DNA of 64,000 nt from Opitutaceae bacterium. Its GTDB lineage: Bacteria; Verrucomicrobiota; Verrucomicrobiia; Opitutales; Opitutaceae. Position numbers and translations under genes: made by a program. The notes under the pieces are model-generated. The model saw nothing but the letters and a program-made list of their open reading frames with translations. It searched no databases and was not told the origin of the DNA. Positions 17,827 to 25,208 of the stretch are shown piece by piece (position 1 is the stretch's first letter; every line of letters starts with the position of its first letter). The DNA is taken from NCBI GenBank assembly GCA_016715765.1, contig JADJZJ010000029.1, forward strand, positions 17,247 to 81,246, read 5' to 3'.

Positions 17827-18216
17827 ATGCACTCCCTCCTCATCACCTTGTCGCCCCGACTGCTCGGGGCCTTGTCCGAACATCCCGGCCTGTCCGAATC
17901 CATCCCTTTCCAACTGACCGGGCTCATGGTGGTCTTCACCGCGCTCGGCCTGATCTGGTTGGTTCTAACCGTGGTCGGCCAATTCTTCAAACGGACGGCT
18001 CCCGCTCCGGTCGTGCCAGCTCCGGCTGTCACGGCGCCGGTGCCGGTGTCGGCGCCTGACTCTTTGCCCCCGGAACTCATCGCGGTCATCGCCGCGACCG
18101 TGCGCGTTTCGCTCGAGGGACCGTACCGCATCCAGGCGATCGTCCCGGTGCCCGCCGGCCAGGACTGGGCCCACGAGGGCCGTCGCCAAATCTTCGCTTC
18201 CCACCAGGTCCGCTAA
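17827..18216 (+). CDS. OadG-family membrane subunit of a sodium-pump decarboxylase
   Basis: A 129-residue protein with one strong transmembrane helix (LTGLMVVFTALGLIWLVLTVV, about residues 36-56). An Ala/Pro-rich linker and a soluble tail follow. This layout is that of OadG/MmdD-type gamma subunits, which anchor the soluble carboxyltransferase to the beta subunit in Klebsiella-type pumps. Sequence conservation in this family is low, so the call rests on topology and on its place 12 bases before the OadB-like gene. The C-terminal part (VIAAAVRVSLEGPYRI-like, residues about 85-105) matches the conserved tail often seen with these subunits. Confidence 0.8.
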   Translation: MHSLLITLSPRLLGALSEHPGLSESIPFQLTGLMVVFTALGLIWLVLTVVGQFFKRTAPAPVVPAPAVTAPVPVSAPDSLPPELIAVIAATVRVSLEGPYRIQAIVPVPAGQDWAHEGRRQIFASHQVR

Positions 18217-18228
18217 ACCGCCACTCCC

Positions 18229-19479
18229 ATGCTACAAGGACTATTGGATTACTTTACCACCACGGGCTTCGCCCTGCTCACCTGGAAAATGCTGGTGATG
18301 TGGGTGATTGCCGGGGTGCTGCTCTGGCTGGCCATCGCCAAGGGCTTCGAGCCCCTGCTGCTCGTGCCCATCGCCTTCGGTGCGCTCATCGCCAACCTGC
18401 CGACCCGCGGTGTCATCACCGCCGAAATGCAACCCAACGGGGTGTATGAGAGCGCCACCTTCAAGATCGAGGGCCAAGTGCTGGAGCCTGCTCCCGGGAC
18501 GGTTCCCGTGGCCGGCGAACCCGTGACGCAGGTCGTGAAAGTCACCCGGGTCGAGGGCGGGCTCTACGACTTCATCTCGCAGGGCATCAAGCTCGAGCTG
18601 TTTCCGCCGCTGATCTTCCTCGGGGTCGGTGCGTTGACCGATTTCGGACCGCTCATCGCCATGCCGCGAACTCTGTTTCTCGGGGCGGCGGCGCAACTGG
18701 GACTTTTCGTGACCTTCATGGGTGCCGGGCTCCTCGGGTTCACCGCCAAGCAGGCGGCCTCCATCGGCATCATTGGTGGCGCGGACGGCCCGACGGCCAT
18801 CTTCCTCACCAACAAGCTCGCGCCCGAACTGCTCGGCGCGGTCGCGGTCGCGGCCTACAGCTACATGTCGCTCGTGCCACTCATCCAGCCGCCCATCATG
18901 CGCCTGCTGACCACCCACAAGGAGCGGCGCATCCGCATGAAGTCGCTGCGATCGGTCTCCAAGCTGGAAAAGCTGATCTTTGCGGTCGCGGTGATGATCA
19001 TCTGCATCCTGCTGGTGCCCGATGCCTCGGCGCTGATCGCCATGCTCATGTTCGGTAACTTCCTGCGCGAGTGCGCGGTGACGGAGCGACTGGTGAAGGC
19101 CTCGCAGAACGAGATCATCAACGTGCTGACCATCTTCCTGGGCACCAGCGTGGGCATCACGATGGCGGCTGAGAGCTTCCTCGCACCCGAGACCCTCAAG
19201 ATCATCGTGCTCGGCGTCATCGCCTTTGGCTTCTCAACGGCGGGCGGCGTGCTCATGGCCAAGGTCATGAACGTGATGTCGCCGAACAATCCCGTGAATC
19301 CCCTGATCGGTTCGGCGGGCGTATCGGCGGTGCCGATGGCGGCGCGCGTCTCGCACAACGAGGGCCAGAAATACGACTCGGGCAACTACCTGCTCATGCA
19401 CGCGATGGGGCCGAATGTGGCCGGCGTGATTGGCACGGCGGTGGCGGCGGGGTATTTCCTGTCCACGCTGGGGCATTGA
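18229..19479 (+). CDS. Sodium ion-translocating decarboxylase, beta subunit (OadB/MmdB)
   Basis: A 416-residue integral membrane protein that decarboxylates carboxybiotin and couples this to Na+ export. Family hallmarks are PPLIFLGVGALTDFGPLI, IGGADGPTAIFLTNKLAP (Asp186 corresponds to the essential Asp203 of Klebsiella OadB), AAYSYMSLVPLIQPP (essential Tyr) and NPLIGSAGVSAVPMAARVSH (essential Ser). It differs from typical members by an insert of about 45 residues (about 62-110, beta-rich) between the first membrane segments and the LYDFISQGI helix. It closes the pump part of the cluster; the biotin ligase follows after a short repeat-filled gap. Confidence 0.95.
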   Translation: MLQGLLDYFTTTGFALLTWKMLVMWVIAGVLLWLAIAKGFEPLLLVPIAFGALIANLPTRGVITAEMQPNGVYESATFKIEGQVLEPAPGTVPVAGEPVTQVVKVTRVEGGLYDFISQGIKLELFPPLIFLGVGALTDFGPLIAMPRTLFLGAAAQLGLFVTFMGAGLLGFTAKQAASIGIIGGADGPTAIFLTNKLAPELLGAVAVAAYSYMSLVPLIQPPIMRLLTTHKERRIRMKSLRSVSKLEKLIFAVAVMIICILLVPDASALIAMLMFGNFLRECAVTERLVKASQNEIINVLTIFLGTSVGITMAAESFLAPETLKIIVLGVIAFGFSTAGGVLMAKVMNVMSPNNPVNPLIGSAGVSAVPMAARVSHNEGQKYDSGNYLLMHAMGPNVAGVIGTAVAAGYFLSTLGH

Positions 19480-19600
19480 GGAAGGGAGCAAGCCAGCCGT
19501 GCCGGCAAAACCCGACAAGGCAGGCCGCGAGCTTGCTCACGCTCAATCCGCGCCCGCAAGCGGGCGGCCTACCGCAGCGCCTGCAAGCAGGCGGCCTATT
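19480..19600. repeat. Short intergenic palindromes between oadB-like gene and birA
   Basis: The gap holds GCCCGCAAGCGGGCGGCCTACC and GCCTGCAAGCAGGCGGCCTA, tandem palindromic words also found near 38755 and 41405. The reading frame of birA is open through them, but the encoded residues have no family match, so I treat the stretch as non-coding. Confidence 0.55.
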
Positions 19601-20350
19601 TTGTCCGGTAAAGGCCGGCCGGCCTGGCGCCTCGAACATCATGGCGAGGTGCCATCCACCCAGCGGCTCGCCCTCGAACTGCCGGCGTGGTCGGCAGTGT
19701 GGGCGGATGTGCAGACGGCCGGCCGCGGGCAGGCGTCGCGCACCTTTGTCTCCGATGCCGGCGGACTCTATCTCACGGCGGTGCTGCCCTATGCCGGCGA
19801 CGCCCTCGCGGCGCGCGGGTTCGCGCTGGCGGTGGGCTGGGCGGTGCGGCGCGTGCTGCGCCGGGCCGGTTTCCGGGCGGTACGCCTGCGCTGGCCGAAC
19901 GACCTGATGCTGGATACCGCCAAGGTCGGCGGGATATTGGTGGAGCAGGGCGGTCCGCACACGCTGCTGGTCGGGCTCGGCTTGAACCTCACGAATGCGC
20001 CCTGGGCAAGCGATGAGGAACTGAAGGGGATTGCCGGCAGGTTGGCCGACGCCAACCAGGGCCGGCCGCTGCCGGAGCGGGTGACGCTGGTCCGGCAGTT
20101 GCTGCAGGCGATGGCGTTTGCGCACCGGGAATTTGGCCGGCGTCGGCTGGCGGGATTTTCGGCGTTGCTGCAGCGCTGCTGGGGTGAACCGCGCGAGGTC
20201 GCGCTCGAGCCGGCCCGCGGGGTGATGCTGACGGTTGCGCGCGGGTGGTTTTCCGGCATCGATGCCGGGGGGGCGGTGAAGCTGAAGACGGGGACCGGTG
20301 AGGTCGTCGCCGTGCCGGCGCATCATATTGCGCGGTTGCGGGAGGTTTGA
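19601..20350 (+). CDS. birA: Biotin--[acetyl-CoA-carboxylase] ligase
   Basis: A class I biotin-protein ligase of about 250 residues without the DNA-binding domain of bifunctional BirA. The biotin/ATP-binding motifs are ADVQTAGRGQASRTFVS (the GRGR-type loop reads GRGQ), LRWPNDLMLDTAKVGGILVE and GLGLNLTNA. It would attach biotin to Lys97 of the carrier at 17392. The frame is open from 19430, but the first ~57 codons run through intergenic palindromes; the TTG at 19601 begins the conserved part (GRPAWRLEHHGEVPSTQ). The exact start is uncertain. Its place at the end of the propionate cluster fits a dedicated or main ligase. Confidence 0.88.
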   Translation: MSGKGRPAWRLEHHGEVPSTQRLALELPAWSAVWADVQTAGRGQASRTFVSDAGGLYLTAVLPYAGDALAARGFALAVGWAVRRVLRRAGFRAVRLRWPNDLMLDTAKVGGILVEQGGPHTLLVGLGLNLTNAPWASDEELKGIAGRLADANQGRPLPERVTLVRQLLQAMAFAHREFGRRRLAGFSALLQRCWGEPREVALEPARGVMLTVARGWFSGIDAGGAVKLKTGTGEVVAVPAHHIARLREV

Positions 20351-20371
20351 TTAAGCGGGGATCCGGGAAGC

Positions 20372-20577
20372 GGGGTCCGTTTCTTTCTCTTTCTCTCAAG
20401 CCAGTCAGTCCATCCTCGTTCTCTTTCTCGTACTCGTACTCGTTCTCGTTCTCGTTCTCGTTCTCGTTCTCGAAACGATGGACTCGAGAACGAGAAAGAG
20501 TACGAGTACGAGTACGATTTACGGGGCGCGCCTCCGGCGGGAGAAAGAGAAAGATAAAGAGGAACGAGAAAGATTTC
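20372..20577. repeat. CTCGTT / GAGAAAG low-complexity hairpin region
   Basis: About 200 bases of strand-asymmetric simple sequence. A pyrimidine-rich tract (20387-20475) with repeated TTCTCG and ACTCGT words is followed by its purine-rich near-complement (about 20482-20517), so the transcript could fold into a long imperfect stem. A further GGAGAAAGAGAAAGATAAAGAG unit lies at about 20539, the same unit as at about 5793 and, inverted, about 31453. It lies between the convergent birA and pnp genes. Confidence 0.7.
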
Positions 20578-20584
20578 CGGGCAC

Positions 20585-20615
20585 AAAAAAAGCCGCGACC
20601 CGGAGGGCGCGGCTT
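20585..20615 (-). terminator. Rho-independent terminator of pnp
   Basis: Read on the minus strand, AAGCCGCG pairs with CGCGGCTT around a CCCTCCGGGT loop region and runs straight into a T7 tract. It starts 26 bases after the pnp stop codon, as expected for an intrinsic terminator. Confidence 0.9.
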
Positions 20616-20640
20616 GGAGTGATTGTCGGTGCCTGAGGGC

Positions 20641-22849
20641 TTACGACTGCGCGGGGGCGGCGGGGGCGGCTTCGCCACCCTGCTGCTTCTGCGCCTCGAG
20701 TTCCTTCATCGCGGCCTTGCGGCTGAGGCGGACCTTGCCGGAACGCTCGTCGATGCCGATGCACTTGACCGTGATGGAGTCGCCTTCCTTGACGACGTCC
20801 TCGGTGCGGCGCACGCGGAAATCAGCGAGTTCGCTGATGTGGCAGAGGCCTTCCTTGCCGGGGGTGCACTCGACGAAGCAGCCGAACTCCTTCACGCCGG
20901 TGACACGGCCGGTGTAGATCTTGCCAATCTCGATCGGGGTGCCGCCACCGCCACCGCCGGAGCCGCCGCCGCAGAGGCCGTCGATCTCCTGGATGGCGCG
21001 GGCCATGGCCTCGCCGTTGTTCGAGTAGATGAAGACCTTGCCGGAGTCGTCCTCGGCGATGTCGATCTGCGCACCCGTGGTCTCGGTGATGCGGCGGATC
21101 GTCTTGCCGCCGGGCCCGATGAGCAGGCCGATCTTCTCGGGATCGATCTGGATCGTCTGGATGCGGGGGGCGTACTTGCTGAGGTCGGCGCGGGGCGCGG
21201 GCAGCGAGGCGAGCATGACCTTGAGGATCTCGATGCGGGCGTCGCGGGCCTGGAAGATCGCGGTCTTGGCGATCTCGAAGGGCAGGCCGTTGATCTTGAG
21301 GTCGAGCTGGAAGCCCGTGATGCCCTTGGTCGTGCCGGCGAGCTTGAAGTCCATGTCGCCGAAGTGGTCTTCCTCACCGAGGATGTCGGTGATGGTGACC
21401 CACTTCTCGATGGAGCCGTCGGCGGCGTTCTGGGTCATGAGACCGCAGGAGATGCCGGCGACGGGCGCGGTGATCGGCACGCCGGCGTCCATGAGGGCGA
21501 GGCAGCCGCCGCAGATCGAGGCCATCGAGGTCGAGCCGTTGGAGGCCATGATCTCGGAGACGACGCGGATCGAGTAGGGGAAGACGTCCTCGGGCGGGAG
21601 CACCGGGCACGAGCGAACGCTCGGCGAGGGCGCCATGGCCGACTTCGCGGCGGCCCGGGCCGGTGAAGCGGCCGGTTTCACCGACGGAGAAGGGCGGGAA
21701 GTTGTAATGGAGGATGAACGACTTCGAGGTCGCGCCGCCGGTGAGGCCGTCCATGTCCTGGGCTTCCTTGGTCGGCCCGAGGGTGGCGATGGCGATGTTC
21801 TGGGTGTCGCCACGCTGGAAGGTCGCGGAACCGTGCACGCGGGGGAGGACGCCGACTTCGGCGTACAGCGGACGGAGGTCCTTCTGGCCGCGGCCGTCGG
21901 AGCGCACGCCCTTGGAGAGGACGGTCTGGCGGTAGGCCTTGTACTGGAGATCCTCGAAGACGACGTTGAGGTCGACATCGGTGAACTTGTCGGCGCCGAG
22001 CTCGGCGGTGAGGGCCGCCTTGGCCTCCTCCTTGAGCTTCTTGATGTTGGCGGTCCGGATGGGCCGGTCGAGGCCGTAGATGGCTTCGGAAATGCGCTGG
22101 GCGGGAACGACGCGCTCGATGATGGCGCGGGCCTCGGGCGTGGCGCCGACGAGGGCAAAGGTGGCCTTCGGCTTGCCGGCGAGGGCGACGAGCTCGTTGA
22201 TCGCGGTGATGATCGGCTGGATGGCCTGGTGGCCGAACTCAAGGGCCTTGACGAACTCCTCCTCGGGCAGCTGGTCGGCGGAACCTTCGATCATCAGCAT
22301 GTCCTTGGCGTTGCCGACGTAAATCAGGTCGAGCGAGGACGAGTACATCTGCTCGATCGTGGGATTGGCGACGAACTTGCCGTCGATGAGGGCGACGCGG
22401 ACGGCGGCGATCGGGCCGTTCCACGGAATGTCGGAGATCGCGAGGGCGGCGCTGGCGCCGTTGACCATGGCGATGTCGGAGTCGTTCACGAGGTCGGCCG
22501 ACATGAGCTGGCCGATGATCTGCACCTCATTGAGGAAGCCCTCGGGGAAGAGGGGGCGGCAGGGGCGGTCGCAAAGGCGGGAGATCAGGATCTCGCGCTC
22601 GGTGGGGCGGCCTTCGCGCTTGAAGTAGCCACCGGGGAAGCGGCCGGCGGCGGCGTACTTGTCGCGGTAGTCAACGGTCAGCGGGAAGAAGTCCTGGCCC
22701 GGGCGCATGGTCTGCGCGACGCAGGCGGAGACGAAGACGTTGGTCTCGCCGACGTTGACGTTGACTGCGCCATTGGCGAGTTGGGCGAAGGTGCCCGTGG
22801 AGAACTTGAGGCCCAGACCGGGCACTTCGACGATATGTTTCTGTTTCAT
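20641..22849 (-). CDS. pnp: Polynucleotide phosphorylase, interrupted by a one-base frameshift
   Basis: PNPase degrades RNA 3'-5' using phosphate and is part of RNA decay. The N-terminal frame (from 22849) carries RNase PH domain 1 and the helical linker, and begins domain 2 (VLSKGVRSDGRGQKDLRPL, GPGRREVGHGALAERS). The second frame carries the rest of domain 2 (PPEDVFPYSIRVVSEIMASN), the KH domain (KIGLLIGPGGKTIRRITE), the S1 domain (GKIYTGRVTGVKEFGCFVE) and a Gln/Ala tail. They join if one C is removed from the CCC run at 21605-21607, restoring LAERSLVPVLPPED. The total of 2209 bases equals 736 codons plus one base. It follows rpsO, the classical arrangement. Either a sequence error or a recently damaged gene; I favour error. 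Confidence 0.9.
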
Positions 22850-22965
22850 TTTCTATTGCGGATGGGTGTCTCGGATGGGGCGAGGACGGTCAGCGACACG
22901 GGACTGAACGGACTCGGGGCCTCCTGGACGGAGGCGGCGGACGCCGGGATGGCGGGCGCGATGGA

Positions 22966-22982
22966 GGTTTGATAATCAAACC
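22966..22982. promoter_or_regulatory. Perfect AT-centred palindrome in the pnp leader
   Basis: GGTTTGAT-A-ATCAAACC has two perfect 8-base arms around a single A. It stands out in GC-rich surroundings and shares the core TTGATAATCAA with a second palindrome at 35677-35693. It looks like an operator for a dimeric regulator, but no regulator can be named. Confidence 0.4.
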
Positions 22983-23012
22983 CACTTGGTCTCCTCGTGC
23001 GTGACACGAGAG

Positions 23013-23067
23013 ATTTCCGTTTGGCGCCCCCGGGTGGGGGTGGTTTGCCTGGGCGGCAAACGGAAAT
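23013..23067 (-). promoter_or_regulatory. Hairpin in the rpsO-pnp intergenic leader
   Basis: ATTTCCGTTTG (23013-23023) and CAAACGGAAAT (23057-23067) form a perfect 11-base stem around a GC-rich loop, in the leader of pnp about 165 bases before its start. A second smaller stem (CTCGTG/CACGAG) lies beside it near 22994. In enterobacteria a hairpin in the same place is cut by RNase III as part of pnp autoregulation; a like role here is inference from position and shape only. Confidence 0.5.
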
Positions 23068-23101
23068 GTCCCGGTCGAAGCGGCGAGTGTCGGTAAAGAC
23101 A

Positions 23102-23130
23102 ACGGGCGACCCGCGGATCGGGTCGCCCGT
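23102..23130 (-). terminator. Terminator-like hairpin after rpsO
   Basis: ACGGGCGACCC and GGGTCGCCCGT are perfect 11-base arms, 13 bases past the rpsO stop. On the minus strand TTGTCTTTACC follows, a weak T-tract, so it probably attenuates rather than fully stops transcription into pnp. Confidence 0.75.
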
Positions 23131-23143
23131 GTGACAAAGTCGG

Positions 23144-23410
23144 TTAGCGGCGAAGGCTCAGCTTTTGCAGCATCTCGTTGTACTTGGGAAGATCATGCTT
23201 CTTCAAGTAGTCGAGCAGCTTGCGACGGCGGGAAGCCATCTGGAGAAGGCCGCGGCGGGAGTGGAAATCCTTGCGATGCGTGCGAAGGTGCTCGGTCAGG
23301 TGATTGATCCGGGCGCTCAGCAATGCGATCTGGACTTCGGACGAGCCGGTATCCTTCTCGTGGGTTTTGTACTCTGCGATGATCGTGGGTTTAACTACGG
23401 TGGTGGACAT
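23144..23410 (-). CDS. rpsO: 30S ribosomal protein S15
   Basis: An 88-residue protein with the full S15 signature: EVQIALLSARINHLTEHLR, HRKDFHSRRGLLQMASRRRK and LLDYLKKHDLPKYNEML. It binds the central domain of 16S rRNA early in 30S assembly. Length is exactly that of the family. It lies upstream of pnp on the same strand with a terminator-like hairpin between, the conserved bacterial rpsO-pnp order. Confidence 0.98.
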   Translation of the reverse strand: MSTTVVKPTIIAEYKTHEKDTGSSEVQIALLSARINHLTEHLRTHRKDFHSRRGLLQMASRRRKLLDYLKKHDLPKYNEMLQKLSLRR

Positions 23411-23813
23411 GGTTTAGTTGTTGATTTGCACGACTGTAGGGAACTCTTGCGAGCTCCGTGCCACCCGCCTGAAACCGCCGAAGCGGGCCCAGGCCGGCGT
23501 CACCGTTCCAATCCCGCGGAAGCGGGACCAGTCATGGTGGCCACCCGCAACCGGCGGGTTTCCACTGACGCAAGAAGCAAACCTCCGAAACCCGGAGGGT
23601 GGGTGCAAGCGAAATTTTTAACCACGGATCACACGGATTTCACGGATATCAAGGCGACGGACCAAAGATGGCCACAAAAGGCTCAGAAGGCACAAAATCA
23701 TCCCTTACGGGTTTTGCGCTTTTTGAGCCTTATGTGGCTATGGTCAGGGTTTGCATTCCCCATCCGTGCCATCCGTGTGATCCGTGGTTAAACAAAACCC
23801 CGGTCTCGCGGTC
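23411..23813. repeat. Inverted-repeat element with 20-base perfect ends (23619-23790) and flanking palindromes
   Basis: 403 bases without a convincing gene. The right part is a 172-base element bounded by perfect 20-base inverted ends, TAACCACGGATCACACGGAT at 23619-23638 and its complement at 23771-23790. Inside, GGCCACAAAAGGCTCAGAAG and its imperfect complement pair as well, so the whole unit can fold as one stem. A relative lies at 48555-48771. The left part (23411-23616) holds short palindromes such as GCGGAAGCGGGACC and CCTCCGAAACCCGGAGG. The promoter for rpsO must lie close to 23411 but is not obvious. Confidence 0.75.
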
Positions 23814-24197
23814 TCAACCCGTCCGGAGGTTCAGGCTTTTGATGTCCTTGCAACCCGGGAGCTCGCGGATCTTGGCGACGATGGCGTCCTTGTGCATGAA
23901 GAGCTCGTTGCGGACGACCGCGTGCGAGACGAGGACGGTCAGCCGGCCGCGCTCGATGGTGACCGGATGCGAATAACTGGCGTTGGCGACGCCGACCAGC
24001 TTGGCCCATTGGTGGCGGATGGCGTGCTCGGGGGAATCGCGGCCGATGTGGTGCTTGGTCAGGATTTCCTCCACCAGCGCACCCAAGGGCTGGGTCGGGC
24101 GTTTCACCTGGCGGCGGGGTTCCGCGAACGGCACGTGGCGCAGGTCGCCAATCAGTTCCTCGGCCAGCTTGCTGAACTGATGGGGCTGCTCAGGCAT
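23814..24197 (-). CDS. DciA-like (DUF721) protein, probable helicase-loading factor
   Basis: A 127-residue protein with the DUF721/DciA pattern: a basic N-terminal half, then a compact KH-like domain (IRHQWAKLVGVANASYSHP; GRLTVLVSHAVVRNELFMHK; PGCKDIKSLNLRTG). In bacteria lacking DnaC, DciA loads the replicative helicase DnaB. The ending matches the conserved IRSLKLR-type tail seen across the family. Its start overlaps the end of the upstream GT2 gene by eight bases, so they are co-transcribed although functionally unrelated. The family is fairly secure; the function is inferred. Confidence 0.75.
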   Translation of the reverse strand: MPEQPHQFSKLAEELIGDLRHVPFAEPRRQVKRPTQPLGALVEEILTKHHIGRDSPEHAIRHQWAKLVGVANASYSHPVTIERGRLTVLVSHAVVRNELFMHKDAIVAKIRELPGCKDIKSLNLRTG

Positions 24198-24972
24198 CGG
24201 GCAGGCGGCGGTGTTCCGCCTCGTAGAGCCGGCTGTAACGGACGAAGGCGCCGAAGGCCGTCGCCCAGGCGATGTAGAAGCCGGGGAATCCGTCGAGGAA
24301 GCCGAGTTTCAGCACGTAGGCGCGGAAAAAGCGCCAGCCCGGACGGATGATCGTGGCGGCCAGGGAGAAGCGTCCGCCCCGGGCCTGCTGCTGGCGGACA
24401 AAGAGATCGGCGAACGGGTTTATTTTCGAGACATGGCTGGCGAGCGTGGGAAAGGAATAGTGGTGGAGATCGCCACCCAGGGTCGCAACCGGGCCGTCGG
24501 CTTCCATTTTTTCATGCACGAACTGGTCGCCGCCCCAACGGGCGCGGGATCGCTGGATGAGCCGCAGGCTCAGGTCCGGGTACCAGTCGCCATGGGTGAT
24601 CCAGCGGTCGATGAACCAGACTTTTCGGGGGAAACGCGCGCCGGCGAAGGTGTCGTGATCGGGGCGGGCGAAGAATGCGGTGAACGCGGCATGCAAGGCC
24701 GGTGACACCTCCTCGTCGGCATCGAGGCAAAGGGCCCAGGATTGGGTAGCCCGGTCGAGGGCCCAGTTCTTCGTGTCGCGGAAGCCGCGCCACTCCGTGC
24801 GCATCACCGTGGCCCCCAGCCGCCGGGCGACGGTTTCGCTGTCATCGGTGGTGTGGTTGAGCACGACCAGGATTTCCGCCACCCAGCCCTGCACGCTCGC
24901 CAGGCAGCGCGGAAGGGTCTGGGCCTCGTTGCGGGCCACGATGACGACGGAGATCGGAAGGGGGTTAGCCAC
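24190..24972 (-). CDS. Glycosyltransferase family 2, WaaE/KdtX-like
   Basis: A 260-residue GT-A enzyme: PISVVIVARNEAQTLPRCL at the start, WALCLDADEEVSP carrying the DxD metal site, and the family's KVWFIDRWITHGDWYPD segment. A hydrophobic stretch near the C-terminus suggests membrane association. Enzymes of this shape (WaaE/KdtX) add glucose to the LPS inner core. Nearby GT9 and MsbA genes support an LPS core role. The donor and acceptor sugars cannot be read from sequence. Confidence 0.88.
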   Translation of the reverse strand: MANPLPISVVIVARNEAQTLPRCLASVQGWVAEILVVLNHTTDDSETVARRLGATVMRTEWRGFRDTKNWALDRATQSWALCLDADEEVSPALHAAFTAFFARPDHDTFAGARFPRKVWFIDRWITHGDWYPDLSLRLIQRSRARWGGDQFVHEKMEADGPVATLGGDLHHYSFPTLASHVSKINPFADLFVRQQQARGGRFSLAATIIRPGWRFFRAYVLKLGFLDGFPGFYIAWATAFGAFVRYSRLYEAEHRRLPDA

Positions 24973-25067
24973 TAAGGAACATTAATGGAGAGGAATGAGG
25001 TGCGGGCGAACCCAAATCTTTGGGGGAGGAGGAACGCTGATCTTCGCTAATGACGAACCAAGGCGGG

Positions 25068-25153
25068 TTAACCGCAAAGAACGCAGAGAACGCAAAGAAA
25101 CCCGTTTCGAAACCAGTCCGGTTCTTTGCGTTCTCTGCGTTCCTTGCGGTTAA
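25068..25153. repeat. Inverted repeat with 32-base arms
   Basis: The left arm starts TTAACCGCAAAGAACGCAGA (25068-25099) and the right arm 25122-25153 is its complement with one mismatch in 32 bases, around a 22-base loop. Outer words (CGCTGATCTTCGCTAAT and its complement near 25168-25195) extend the symmetry. The element lies between two GT2 genes. Confidence 0.8.
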
Positions 25154-25208
25154 ATGGTTTGGGTATTTTGATTAGCGCAAATCAGCGCAGATTAGCGTTC
25201 CACTCTCC

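Noticed and set aside
19430..19600. Longer start for birA
   Set aside because: The frame crosses the end of the oadB-like gene and intergenic palindromes; no ligase residues are encoded there.
20401..20520. Possible CRISPR array because of regular CTCGTT words
   Set aside because: Period is only about six bases, there are no spacers and no cas genes; it is simple sequence.
23414..23608. 64-codon minus-strand frame upstream of rpsO
   Set aside because: It runs through short palindromes and has no recognisable domain; treated as intergenic.
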